Assembly: GCF_900090145.1 (NCBI RefSeq)
Contig: NZ_FMHI01000003.1
Span: forward strand, 210,228-274,227
DNA length: 64,000 nt
Reading direction: 5' to 3'
Source of the DNA: Streptomyces sp. WMMB 322
GTDB taxonomy: Bacteria; Actinomycetota; Actinomycetes; Streptomycetales; Streptomycetaceae
Positions 57,801-64,000 of the stretch are shown in pieces. A model generated the notes under the pieces. That model did not search any database. It saw only the letters and a list, made by a program, of their open reading frames with translations, and was not told where the DNA came from. Numbering within the stretch: the stretch's first letter is position 1; the number at the start of each line of letters is the position of its first letter. The translations under genes were made by a program, and so were the position numbers.

Positions 57801-58987
57801 ACGTCGTCGAACTCCACGGACGCCTCGGCGTCGGCGGGCAGCTCGTGCGCGCCGGGCCGCTCGGTCATCTGGGGCTCGGTGTCGATGAGTTCGTAGACCC
57901 GCTCGACGCCGGCACGTGCCTGCTGCCCGACGGTCAGCATCATCGCGAGCATCCTCACGGGCCCGACGAGCTGCGCGAGATAGGTGGAGAAGGCGACGAA
58001 CGTGCCGAGAGTGATCTCTCCCCGCGTGGCCATCCACCCGCCCAGCGCCAGCATGCCGACCTGCCCCAGCGAGGGCACGCTCTGCAGGGCGGGCGTGTAG
58101 CGGGAGTTGAGGCGCACCGTCCGCAGCCGCGCTGCGAACAGTTCGCGGCTGATGCGGCGCAGCTTGCCCTTCTCCTGCTCCTCCTGACCGAACCCCTTCA
58201 CCACCCGCACGCCCGTGACGGCCCCTTCGACGACGGACGCCACGGCACCTGCCTGCTGCTGCGCGTACCAGGTCGCCGGGAAGAGCCGCGTGCGGCTGAG
58301 GTTGGCGATCCACCACAGCGCGGGGAAGACGGCGACCGAGACGAGCGTGAGCACCGGCGAGAGCACGATCATGACGACGAGCGCGACCGCGAAGAGCAGC
58401 ACGTTCCCGATCATCATCGGCAGCATGAACAGCAGGCTCTGCACGAGCTGCAGATCGCTCGTGCCGCGCCCGACGACCTGGCCGGTCGACAGTTCGTCCT
58501 GGCTGCGACCGTCGAGGCGGATGATCGCGCGGTACATCTCGGTCCGCAGATCGTGCTGGACGTCGAGGGCGAGCCGGCCGCCGTAGTAGCGGCGCGCGTA
58601 GGTGAGGACGTAGACGGCACCGGCTGCGAGCAGCAGCAACCCGATCCACAGGGCGAGGCCGCCCTCGTGCCCGACGACCACGTCGTCGATGATCACCTTG
58701 GTGAGCAGCGGGACGAGCGCCATGACGCCCATGCCGGCGAGCGAGGCACCTACGGCCAGCACGACGGCGCGCCGGTAGCGCCAGCAGTACCCGGCGAGCC
58801 GCTTCGCCCAGCCCTGCTGCACCGGCGGCCCGGCGGGCGCCGCCCTCCCGGCTTTCCCGGCCTTGCCCGCCTGCCCGCCCTTCTCCGTCTGCCCGGGTTC
58901 ACGGCTGCCGGGCTCCTCCGCCCGGCTCCGCGGGCCCCGGCCCTGCCCGTGCTGCGTCTCGTCGGCCGGTTCCGTCCCCGTCGTCAC
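54848..58987 (-). CDS. Fused two-unit ABC exporter (TMD-NBD-TMD-NBD)
   Basis: 1379 residues from GTG 58987 (GCGAGG upstream). First half: TMD about 65-390, NBD1 about 410-690 with Walker A GSSGSGKST (about 472-480), LSGGQRQRIALAR and Walker B LLLLDDATSAVD (Asp where the catalytic Glu belongs, about 599). Second half: TMD about 850-1110, NBD2 with GETGAGKST (about 1157), the signature altered to LSAGQRQLIALAR and a normal LLLDEATAALD. The altered signature of NBD2 and the altered Walker B of NBD1 meet in the same composite ATP site, as in heterodimeric multidrug exporters, here in one chain. A Gly/Asp/His repeat inserts just after the aromatic A-loop of NBD1. Likely drug or lipid-like substrate efflux. 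Confidence 0.9.
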   Translation of the reverse strand: MTTGTEPADETQHGQGRGPRSRAEEPGSREPGQTEKGGQAGKAGKAGRAAPAGPPVQQGWAKRLAGYCWRYRRAVVLAVGASLAGMGVMALVPLLTKVIIDDVVVGHEGGLALWIGLLLLAAGAVYVLTYARRYYGGRLALDVQHDLRTEMYRAIIRLDGRSQDELSTGQVVGRGTSDLQLVQSLLFMLPMMIGNVLLFAVALVVMIVLSPVLTLVSVAVFPALWWIANLSRTRLFPATWYAQQQAGAVASVVEGAVTGVRVVKGFGQEEQEKGKLRRISRELFAARLRTVRLNSRYTPALQSVPSLGQVGMLALGGWMATRGEITLGTFVAFSTYLAQLVGPVRMLAMMLTVGQQARAGVERVYELIDTEPQMTERPGAHELPADAEASVEFDDVAFGYERQDNAAQDGADGTGDSHGTGTGDSHVNGTGDGHGTGADGGHGARDGHGPAPRGRVLDGFRLRVKPGETVAVVGSSGSGKSTLAMLLPRYYDVTSGAVRVGGHDVRDLTIGSLRSAIGLVPENSFLFSDTIRENIAYGAPDATDEEIHAAARIAQADGFIAELPDGYDTTVGEQGLTLSGGQRQRIALARAVLTDPRLLLLDDATSAVDAHVEYEIHEALRSVMAGRTTLLIAHRQSTLALADRIAVLDRGRLADVGTHEELTERCALYRRLLTDPDELGEVERDPAGLAGPGAVPAGAAPAGTDAVPAEGGITPQLWVRADGSSPDGDSGPGRTDVSGAQAGRPGGFASELAASPGSPELLARVAALPPAEDVPDVDEADAERPEESYGLRRLLRGFGAALAVALLFAAFDAGFGLALPVLIRNGIDDGVQKAALGAVWTASALALAVVAGQWVAQYAAMRLTGRTGERVLYALRVKIFAQLQRLGLDYYERHLAGAVMTRMTTDVDALSTFLQTGLVTAVVSVFTFLGILVALFVLDVQLALVVFATLPFLIVGTVYFRRHSVKAYELARERVSVVNADLQESVAGLRMVQAFRRERRGTARFTERSDGYRRARVRGQWLISVYFPFVQLLAAFATAGVLVVGAGRIEEGTLTAGALVAYLLYIELFFSPVQQLSQVFDGYQQASVALGRIQQLLREETTTPAHPEPVDPGSLRGEITFENVHFRYATAEGGKHEEEALSGVELTVPAGQTVAFVGETGAGKSTLVKLVARFYDPTTGAVLVDGKDLRTLDLPAYRHRLGVVPQEPYLFPGTVRDAIAYGRSDADDAQVEAAARAVGAHDMIATLTGGYLHPVSERGRNLSAGQRQLIALARAELVDPDILLLDEATAALDLATESLVNQATDRLAGRRTTLVVAHRLTTAARADRVVVLDHGRVVEDGTHGELLERDGKYARLWRTFAGGTEPAGMPAAEPSRSQV
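57640..57770 (-). repeat. Tandem repeat inserting a GTGDSH-type loop in NBD1 of the exporter
   Basis: Units of about 18-24 bp (core GTGACTGTCGCCGGTTCCG on the plus strand) encode repeats such as GDSHGTGT, GDSHVNGT, GDGHGTGA and DGGHGARD. All are in frame with the exporter. They lie between the aromatic A-loop (GYERQDN) and the LDGFRLRV strand of NBD1. Confidence 0.78.
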
Positions 58988-59222
58988 CCTGTGCCTCGCC
59001 TTCCCGTTCCCCGCGGTGTGCCTTGCGCGTGGGAGTGGTCCCACGCGCTGTCGCCGAAGGCTGCAACGTCCCGGGGCAGGGGATTCATCCCGCGGCGGCG
59101 GCCGGCGGCGAAGTCCCGACTTTCGGCTTAGGTCCTGCCCGGTACCCGGGGACCACCTGCCCGGTACGGGAGGACCAGGGGGAACCGGCCGGACCGGAAG
59201 GCGAACCGGGCCCGAACGCAAA

Positions 59223-59264
59223 CCGGGGCGGTCGGGAGAGCGAGGGGCTCTCCGACCGCCCCGG
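59223..59264. terminator. Strong hairpin, probable terminator of the ureohydrolase gene
   Basis: CCGGGGCGGTCGGGAGAGC pairs with GCTCTCCGACCGCCCCGG over 18 bp with one bulged G and a 5-nt loop. It is about 400 bp beyond the minus-strand gene that ends at 59662 and can also stop transcription on the plus strand. Confidence 0.65.
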
Positions 59265-59455
59265 CGGGGACGTCCATGGAATGCTGACAGGTGGCACCCC
59301 CCACAGGGCCGACGCTGTCGCCGTCATGTGTCGTCCCCATCCCGCGGGACCGCAGTGGGAAGTCTGTCGGGAACTTTCACGAGATGCACCACCGACCGAC
59401 CAGATTCAGTAACGTTTTGCGTTGAACCACGTTCGCACAGTTACCGCTTACTGTC

Positions 59456-59471
59456 TGTGAGTGCAATCACA
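59456..59471. promoter_or_regulatory. Perfect CRP-type palindrome TGTGA-N6-TCACA
   Basis: TGTGAGTGCAATCACA is the full symmetrical CRP consensus and agrees with the GTG-N8-CAC pattern of actinobacterial Crp sites. A TACTGT -10-like box (59449-59454) directly adjoins it. The exporter start at 58987 is about 470 bp away on the minus strand. Which transcript it would control is unclear. Confidence 0.5.
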
Positions 59472-59661
59472 CGCACCGCTTCCACCAGCCATGTTCCAGC
59501 GGCCCGTCGGGCCCCCGGTATGCACGGTGTGCGAGCAAGCGCATACAGTCCGTCCCCAAGACGGCTGGAAACCGCCCCATGTGCGTCTCTCGAACCACTT
59601 GTCGAACCGGATTCGCACGGCAGAACCGGATTCGCACGGAGCCCGTCAGGCGCTCGTGCCC

Positions 59662-60690
59662 CTAACGCCCCGCCCGTGCCTCGGCGATCTGCCGTGCCAT
59701 GACCGTCGTCAGCTCGTAGGCCGTGTGCGAGGCGGCGACGGACGTGATCTCCGCGTGGTCGTAGGCGGGGGCGACCTCCACCAGGTCCGCGGAGACAAGG
59801 TGACAGCCCGCGAGACCGCGGATGATCTCCAGCAGCTCGCGTGAGGTCAGTCCACCGGCCTCGGGGGTGCCGGTGCCCGGCGCGTGTGCAGGGTCGAGCA
59901 CGTCGATGTCCACCGAGATGTAGAGGGGCCGCCCGCCGATGCGCTGCCTCAGCTGGTCCGTCACCTCGTCCACGCCGCGGCGCATCACGTCCGCCGAGGA
60001 GACGATGCCGAATCCCATCCTCGCGTCCTCGTCCAGGTCCTTCCGTCCGTAGAGGGGGCCGCGGGTGCCGACGTGGGAGAGGGCCGAGGTGTCCAGCAGC
60101 CCCTCCTCGAAGGCCCGCCGGAACGGTGTGCCGTGCGTGTACGCCGCCCCGAAGTAGGTGTCCCAGGTGTCGAGATGGGCGTCGAAGTGGAGGAGGGCGA
60201 CCGGTCCGTGCTTCCGCACGACCGAACGCAGCAGCGGCAGGGCGATGGTGTGGTCGCCGCCGAGTGTCATCAGCCGGGCGCCGCTGTCGAGCAGACCGTC
60301 GGCCGCCTCCTGCACGGTCTCCACGGCCTCGCCGATGTCGAACGGGTTCGCCGGGATGTCACCGGCGTCCGCCACCTGCGCGAGGGCGAACGGCGCGGCC
60401 TCCTGCGCCGGGTTGTACGGGCGCAGCAACCGGGAGGCCTCGCGGATCGCGTTGCCGCCGAAGCGCGCGCCGGGCCGGTAGGAGACCCCGGTGTCGAAGG
60501 GGACGCCGACGACGGCCACGTCCGCGCTGCCGCCGACCTCGTCCATACGGGGCAGCCGCGCGAATGTCGCCGGCCCCGCGTAGCGGGGCACGCGGGAGCT
60601 GTCCACCGGCCCGACGGGCTCCGGCTGCGGCGCGTGCGCGGGCTGCCCGCCGCTCGGCTGGGACTGTCCGTGCTGCTCAGGTGTGCTCAT
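59662..60690 (-). CDS. speB: Agmatinase-family ureohydrolase
   Basis: 342 residues from ATG 60690. A -10-like TACGCT lies 7 nt before the ATG, suggesting a leaderless transcript. After a 45-residue Gln/Pro-rich lead, the arginase fold appears: [30 protein letters not shown], metal ligands [27 protein letters not shown] and [22 protein letters not shown]. The two-manganese centre is fully conserved. Agmatinase (agmatine to putrescine and urea) is the best match; guanidinobutyrase and related guanidino-acid hydrolases look very alike, so the substrate is uncertain. Confidence 0.87.
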   Translation of the reverse strand: MSTPEQHGQSQPSGGQPAHAPQPEPVGPVDSSRVPRYAGPATFARLPRMDEVGGSADVAVVGVPFDTGVSYRPGARFGGNAIREASRLLRPYNPAQEAAPFALAQVADAGDIPANPFDIGEAVETVQEAADGLLDSGARLMTLGGDHTIALPLLRSVVRKHGPVALLHFDAHLDTWDTYFGAAYTHGTPFRRAFEEGLLDTSALSHVGTRGPLYGRKDLDEDARMGFGIVSSADVMRRGVDEVTDQLRQRIGGRPLYISVDIDVLDPAHAPGTGTPEAGGLTSRELLEIIRGLAGCHLVSADLVEVAPAYDHAEITSVAASHTAYELTTVMARQIAEARAGR

Positions 60691-60854
60691 GGGCGCGAGC
60701 GTAGACGCAGGGGAAGCGGCCGCTCGTTGGACGTAACCGGAAGCCGCGGGCGCCGACTTGTCCGCCGCGTACATGTGTGCCGGGAACGGGGGGCGCACGG
60801 CAGTTCCCGGGGTGCGCGGGACGCGGCCCGCACGGCAAGGGTGACAATGACCGC

Positions 60855-61658
60855 ATGCCCATATTCGCGCCCGCCGTCGCACCGTCCAGGTCCGAGCTCA
60901 TCGACCACCTCGTACGTACCCGCATCGCCGGCGACGTGGCCACCCCCCGCGAGAACAACCTCTCCCACTACCGCAAGCTCGCAAACGGCGACCGCTACTA
61001 CTGGCTCGGCCTCGAGCTCGGCGACCGCTGGAGCGACGAACAGGACGTGCTGGCGGTGATGGCGGAGCGCTGCGGCGTCGTCGACGACCCGGACCACCGC
61101 GGCGGCCAGGACACCATCGACCCGGAGATGACCGTGGGCGCCCTCGACCGGGCGGCGGCGGAGCTGCGCAAGGCGGCCGAGGGCCGTATGCGCGTGCTCT
61201 TCGCGACGGGACACCCCGGCGCGCTGCTCGACATGCACGGAACGCTCGCGCAGTGGCTGCACGCAGAGGGCTGCGAGATCGTCCGCGTACCGCTGGGCAC
61301 GTACACGGACGACGGTGTGGTGGTGCAGTTCGGCGGCGTCGCGGTGCACGAGCGGGGAGCGTCCCTGTGGCACACCCACTCCCCCGCCCCGATGGCCGCC
61401 GTGCTGGACCAGCTCGGGCGGGCCGGGGAAGCTCCGCCGGACCTCGTCGTGGCCGACCACGGCTGGGCGGGATACGCCGGGCAGCAGGGCATCGAGACGG
61501 TCGGCTTCGCGGACTGCAACGACCCGGCGCTCTTTCTCGGCGAGGCGGAGAACACCCTCGCGGTCACCGTGCCGCTGGACGACCACGTCACCGATCCGCG
61601 CTTCTACGAGCCCCTCACCTCGTACCTGCTGGCGGGTGCGCAGCCCGGTACGGACTGA
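60855..61658 (+). CDS. Phosphatase-like conserved actinobacterial protein
   Basis: 267 residues, ATG 60855; GACAAT (60843-60848) 6 nt upstream suggests a leaderless message. The protein is well conserved in Streptomyces, where it is usually labelled a phosphatase: [108 protein letters not shown]. The paired His/Asp patterns (ATGHPG, HTHS, ADHGWAG, DCND) suggest a metal site. I know of no proven reaction. Confidence 0.78.
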   Translation: MPIFAPAVAPSRSELIDHLVRTRIAGDVATPRENNLSHYRKLANGDRYYWLGLELGDRWSDEQDVLAVMAERCGVVDDPDHRGGQDTIDPEMTVGALDRAAAELRKAAEGRMRVLFATGHPGALLDMHGTLAQWLHAEGCEIVRVPLGTYTDDGVVVQFGGVAVHERGASLWHTHSPAPMAAVLDQLGRAGEAPPDLVVADHGWAGYAGQQGIETVGFADCNDPALFLGEAENTLAVTVPLDDHVTDPRFYEPLTSYLLAGAQPGTD

Positions 61659-61662
61659 CCGC

Positions 61663-61713
61663 GGGAGGACGCGGGGAACGGGAGGACGCGGGGAACGGGA
61701 GGACGCGGAGAAA
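61663..61713. repeat. Three 17-bp tandem repeats upstream of the erm leader promoter
   Basis: GGGAGGACGCGGGGAAC at 61663-61679 and 61680-61696, followed by a diverged third copy ending GGAGAAA (61697-61713). The array lies between the phosphatase-like gene and the -35 region of the leader transcript. Confidence 0.85.
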
Positions 61714-61748
61714 ACCGTTTGCTCCGCTCCGCCGGACCCGGTTAGCGT
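61711..61748 (+). promoter_or_regulatory. Leaderless promoter of the erm leader ORF, possibly WblC/WhiB7-type
   Basis: AT-rich AAAACCGT directly precedes TTGCTC (-35, 61719-61724), 17 nt of spacer, then TTAGCG/TAGCGT (-10, 61742-61748). The ATG at 61756 is where transcription should begin. AT-rich DNA immediately upstream of the -35 is the mark of WhiB7/WblC-activated promoters, which often drive ribosome-protection genes; the link is inference. Confidence 0.55.
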
Positions 61749-61755
61749 CCCCACC

Positions 61756-61917
61756 ATGTCCGCAGCGACTCAGGCGATCATCAACGGCGCGAGCGCCGCC
61801 GCGCTGTGGACCTCCCCCATGCCCGCAGGGCCTTGTGGGACCGGCTGGGCCTGCCCCCAGCTCGTCGTCCGCCCGCGCGGCCGGCGCCCGGCCCTGGCCG
61901 ACCGCCAGGACGCCTGA
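61756..61917 (+). CDS. Leaderless 53-residue upstream ORF of the erm gene, candidate leader peptide
   Basis: ATG immediately follows a good promoter, with no room for a ribosome binding site. The product is MSAATQAIINGASAAALWTS then a Pro/Gly/Cys stretch and a basic tail ending LADRQDA. No family is recognised. It begins the transcript that continues into the erm gene 312 nt downstream. By analogy with other actinobacterial resistance genes, ribosome stalling here could signal antibiotic. It could instead be an unrelated small gene. Confidence 0.5.
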   Translation: MSAATQAIINGASAAALWTSPMPAGPCGTGWACPQLVVRPRGRRPALADRQDA

Positions 61918-62229
61918 GGCGCACCCGGCTTCCCGAGCTGCCCGCGCGCGGCCCCGGTCTCTTCCGGCCGTGGCTCCGCCCCGCCGCAGCCGTCGCTGCC
62001 GCACCACCGCTTCCACCACGCGTCCCGGCCCGTGCCCAGGGCCTCCGGTGTCCCCATCGACCGGACAGGCCCGGCGGAGCCGTGCCGTACGAGCGCCGTA
62101 CGGAACTCGGAACTCCTCGCGCATCGCGACCGCGCACACGCACGCACGCTCAACGTGCACACATGCACGCCGCACACGCGCGCACCGGCACGCCGCCGCG
62201 CCCGTCCTCACACACCCGAGGACTTCGCC
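61918..62229 (+). other. 312-nt mRNA leader between the small ORF and erm
   Basis: No gene is supported; open frames run through but lack starts with ribosome binding sites. Contents: an inverted repeat CCGTAC-N7-GTACGG (62086-62104), an alternating purine-pyrimidine stretch rich in CA and CG (about 62128-62188), and the SD-hiding hairpin. The frame of erm stays open upstream of its GTG; an in-frame GTG at 62155 would extend it. Confidence 0.55.
62204..62223 (+). promoter_or_regulatory. Hairpin that sequesters the erm ribosome binding site
   Basis: GTCCTC (62204-62209) is the exact complement of GAGGAC (62218-62223), the Shine-Dalgarno sequence 6 nt before the erm GTG start. The 8-nt loop ACACACCC leaves a 6-bp GC-rich stem. 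Such masking is the core of translational attenuation in inducible erm genes. Confidence 0.65.
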
Positions 62230-62997
62230 GTGGCACGCCGCCGCAAGACGCTCTCCCAGAACTTCCTCCACGACACCGCCGCCGTACGGCGCGTCATCCG
62301 CGCCGGGGCACTCCGCCCGGACGCCCTCGTCGTCGAACCCGGCGCGGGGCAAGGCGCGTTGACGCGCCATCTCGCCACCGGTGACCGCCGCGTCATCGCC
62401 TACGAGATCGACCCGCGACTGGCCGCACAGCTCTCCCGCCGCCTCGGCGGCCGGCCCGGTCTGCGCGTGGTCCGGGGGGACTTCCTCCGCTCCCGGGCAC
62501 CGCGCGAGCCGTTCGCCGTGGTGGGCAACATCCCCTACTCCCGCACGACCGACATCGTCCGCTGGTGCCTGGCCGCGCCGCAGCTGACCTCGGCGACGCT
62601 CCTCACGCAGTTCGAGTACGCCGCCAGGTCGACCGGCGGCTGGGGGCGCTGGCCGCTGCTGACCGTGAGCACCTGGCCGCAGTTCGGGTGGCGGCGGCTG
62701 GGACGCGTCGGGCGCGAGTCGTTCACACCCGTGCCGCGCACGGACTCGGCGGTGCTGCGGATCGAGCGGCGCGACAGGCCGCTGCTGCCGCCCGGACTCA
62801 TGCCCGCCTATCGGGACTTCGTCGCTCACGGCTTCACCGGGGTGGGCGGTTCGCTCGCGGCGACGCTGTCGCGGCGGCACCGCACGGCACGTGTCCGCGC
62901 GGCTTTCGCCCGGGCGGACGCGGACCCGTCGGCCCCGGTCGGGCTGGTGCCCCCTCAGCAGTGGCTGACGCTCTTCACGGAGCTGGAGACCTGCTGA
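62230..62997 (+). CDS. erm: Erm-family 23S rRNA (adenine-N6)-methyltransferase
   Basis: 255 residues, GTG start with GAGGAC 6 nt upstream. N-terminus ARRRKTLSQNFLHD is the Erm start, with SAM motif I VVEPGAGQGALTRHL, VIAYEIDPRLAAQL, the ALVVEP strand, VRGDFLR, and the catalytic motif IV NIPYS in VVGNIPYSRTTDIVRWCL. These place it with Erm (A2058 methylation giving MLS resistance) rather than KsgA (whose length and motifs differ). One or two methyl groups cannot be told. Convergent with tesB, separated by a terminator. Expression appears controlled by the promoter and leader upstream. Confidence 0.9.
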   Translation: MARRRKTLSQNFLHDTAAVRRVIRAGALRPDALVVEPGAGQGALTRHLATGDRRVIAYEIDPRLAAQLSRRLGGRPGLRVVRGDFLRSRAPREPFAVVGNIPYSRTTDIVRWCLAAPQLTSATLLTQFEYAARSTGGWGRWPLLTVSTWPQFGWRRLGRVGRESFTPVPRTDSAVLRIERRDRPLLPPGLMPAYRDFVAHGFTGVGGSLAATLSRRHRTARVRAAFARADADPSAPVGLVPPQQWLTLFTELETC

Positions 62998-63030
62998 ACT
63001 TCCGTTCCGGGCCCTCGCCCGAATTCCCTT

Positions 63031-63058
63031 GCGGCGCACGGCACATGCCGTGCGCCGC
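63031..63058. terminator. Bidirectional terminator between erm and tesB
   Basis: GCGGCGCACGGCA and TGCCGTGCGCCGC form a perfect 13-bp stem with a 2-nt loop (CA) between convergent genes. Confidence 0.8.
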
Positions 63059-63084
63059 GCGCGGTCGGCCCTGACCGCCGACGG

Positions 63085-63975
63085 TCAGTCCCGGCCGCGC
63101 GGCACCCGGACGACACCCTCCTGGATCACCGACACCGCGAGCCGGCCGTCGCGGGTGAAGATCCGCCCGCTGCCGAGACCGCGTCCGCCCTGGGAGGTCG
63201 GGCTGGCCTGGTCGTACAGAAGCCACTCGTCCGCGCGGAAGGGACGGTGGAACCACATCGCGTGGTCCAGGCTCGCCCCGACGACGTCGCCGACCGCCCA
63301 GCCACCGCGGCCGTGCGCCAGCAGCACCGAGTCCAGCAGCGTCATGTCGGAGACGTACGTGGCGAGGCAGATGTGCAGCGTCGGGTCGTCGAGCGGGCCG
63401 TCCAGCTTCCCGTTCGTACGGAACCAGACCTGCGAACGGGGCTCCCGCGGCTGTCCCGCACTGGCGAACGGGGGTTCGCGCACGTACCGCAGATCGACGG
63501 CGGCGCGCGCCTTCATCAGCCGCTGCGGCACGTCCGAGCCGCGGAAGAGCTCGGCGTACCGGGGCATCATGTCCTCGGCCGTCGGCAGAGTTCCGGGATC
63601 GGGCGCCTCCGGCATCGGCTCCTGGTGCTCCAGCCCCTCCTCGTACGCCTGGAAAGAACTCGACAGGTGGAAGATCGGCTGCCCGTGCTGGACGGCCACG
63701 ACCCGGCGGGTGGTGAAGGAGCGTCCGTCCCGGATGCGGTCGACGGTGTAGACGATCGGCGCGCCCGGGTCGCCGGGGCGGAGGAAGTAGGAGTGCAGGG
63801 AGTGCGGGAGACGCCCTTCGGGCACGGTCCGGCACGCGGCGACGAGTGCCTGCGCGGCGACCTGCCCGCCGAACACCCGTGGGACGACGGCCGCCCGGCT
63901 GTCGCCCCGGTAGATGTCCTGTTCGACCCGCTCCAGATCGAGCAGGTCGATCAGGGACGTCAGTTCATTGCTCAT
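63085..63975 (-). CDS. tesB: Acyl-CoA thioesterase II
   Basis: 296 residues, the usual length. Double hot-dog fold: SLIDLLDLERVEQDIYRGDSR, VPRVFGGQVAAQALVAACRTVPEG, HSLHSYFLRPGDPGAPIVYTVDRIRDGRSFTTRRV, YVSDMTLLDSVL with the catalytic Asp, and LDHAMWFHRPFRADEWLLYDQASPTSQGGRGLGSGRIFTRDG. Hydrolyses acyl-CoA to the free acid and CoA. ATG 63975; CACAAT ends 7 nt upstream on the minus strand, so a leaderless message is probable. Confidence 0.92.
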   Translation of the reverse strand: MSNELTSLIDLLDLERVEQDIYRGDSRAAVVPRVFGGQVAAQALVAACRTVPEGRLPHSLHSYFLRPGDPGAPIVYTVDRIRDGRSFTTRRVVAVQHGQPIFHLSSSFQAYEEGLEHQEPMPEAPDPGTLPTAEDMMPRYAELFRGSDVPQRLMKARAAVDLRYVREPPFASAGQPREPRSQVWFRTNGKLDGPLDDPTLHICLATYVSDMTLLDSVLLAHGRGGWAVGDVVGASLDHAMWFHRPFRADEWLLYDQASPTSQGGRGLGSGRIFTRDGRLAVSVIQEGVVRVPRGRD

Positions 63976-64000
63976 GCCGGCGATTGTGCCTGTCGTGAAC

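Larger units (their letters stand above)
58988..59661. other. 674-bp intergenic region between the exporter and the ureohydrolase gene
   Basis: Holds a strong hairpin (59223-59264), a CRP-like palindrome (59456-59471) and a 16-bp direct repeat AACCGGATTCGCACGG at 59605-59620 and 59624-59639. A GTG at 59461 opens a frame that later enters the ureohydrolase gene on the opposite strand; its codon use is poor, so no gene is called. Confidence 0.6.

Noticed and set aside
57011-59131. 706-codon plus-strand frame antisense to the ABC exporter
   Set aside because: The exporter frame carries full ABC motifs; this is its shadow.
59605-59639. 16-bp direct repeat as an attachment site or insertion target duplication
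   Set aside because: The two copies are only 3 bp apart, with no integrase, transposase or inverted repeats nearby.
59461-59844. GTG-started frame MQSHAPLPPAMFQRPVG next to the CRP-like site
   Set aside because: Third-position GC is low, it enters the ureohydrolase gene antisense, and no family is recognised; kept only as a possible transcript.

Overview
The window looks like the chromosome of a high-GC actinomycete, most likely Streptomyces or a close relative. Codons strongly prefer G or C in the third position, GTG and TTG starts are common, many genes meet by 4-bp overlaps, several genes look leaderless (a -10 box about 7 nt before the start codon), and XRE/DUF397 pairs, Cgl0159-type iol genes and fused ABC exporters are typical of the group. 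No rRNA, tRNA, CRISPR array, insertion sequence or prophage was recognised.

Layout. 1-7.1 kb: the end of a FUSC-type membrane protein, a GyrI-like protein, a GNAT acetyltransferase, a GH13 glucosidase coupled to a YczE-like membrane protein, a divergent LysR regulator, and a serine hydrolase gene that carries an apparent frameshift. 7.2-15.2 kb: a myo-inositol catabolic cluster (mmsA/iolA, iolD, iolB, a Cgl0159-family barrel protein, iolC, and a divergent iolE-like gene) whose divergent promoters carry mirrored copies of the same operator. 15.4-18.5 kb: a small HTH protein, a 60-bp perfect palindrome and a copper operon (copZ-copA) with a CsoR-type operator. 19.1-22.8 kb: citrate synthase and the RecD2-type helicase. 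23.0-28.5 kb: a ribose uptake operon (rbsR, A, C, B, D) with no rbsK visible. 28.6-30.2 kb: a VOC-GNAT fusion and an ABM-domain protein.

30.4-36.2 kb is the main accessory island: a 1546-residue RHS polymorphic toxin with a WXG100-like helical N-terminus, an unrecognised C-terminal toxin domain, a candidate immunity gene 12 bp downstream, and an overlapping DUF4291 gene. Base composition falls in the toxin tip and its two partners. 36.4-38.7 kb holds a VOC protein, an XRE/DUF397 pair and a zinc-ribbon membrane protein.

39.5-52.4 kb is a large, apparently coherent carbohydrate catabolic locus: sugar isomerase-like barrel, DUF993, two Gfo/Idh/MocA dehydrogenases, YesL-like protein, ABC importer, cupin, PmoA-like DUF6807 protein, a LacI regulator and a second barrel protein. 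Two copies of one palindromic operator divide the minus-strand genes into two transcription units. The substrate is unknown; the gene set resembles oxidation-elimination pathways for glycosides, and this is the best candidate in the window for an undescribed pathway.

52.6-64 kb: an S37 peptidase, a Nudix hydrolase, a 1379-residue fused ABC exporter with one degenerate ATP site, an agmatinase-family ureohydrolase, a phosphatase-like protein, an Erm-type 23S rRNA methyltransferase preceded by a leaderless small ORF and a hairpin that hides its ribosome binding site, and a TesB-type thioesterase.
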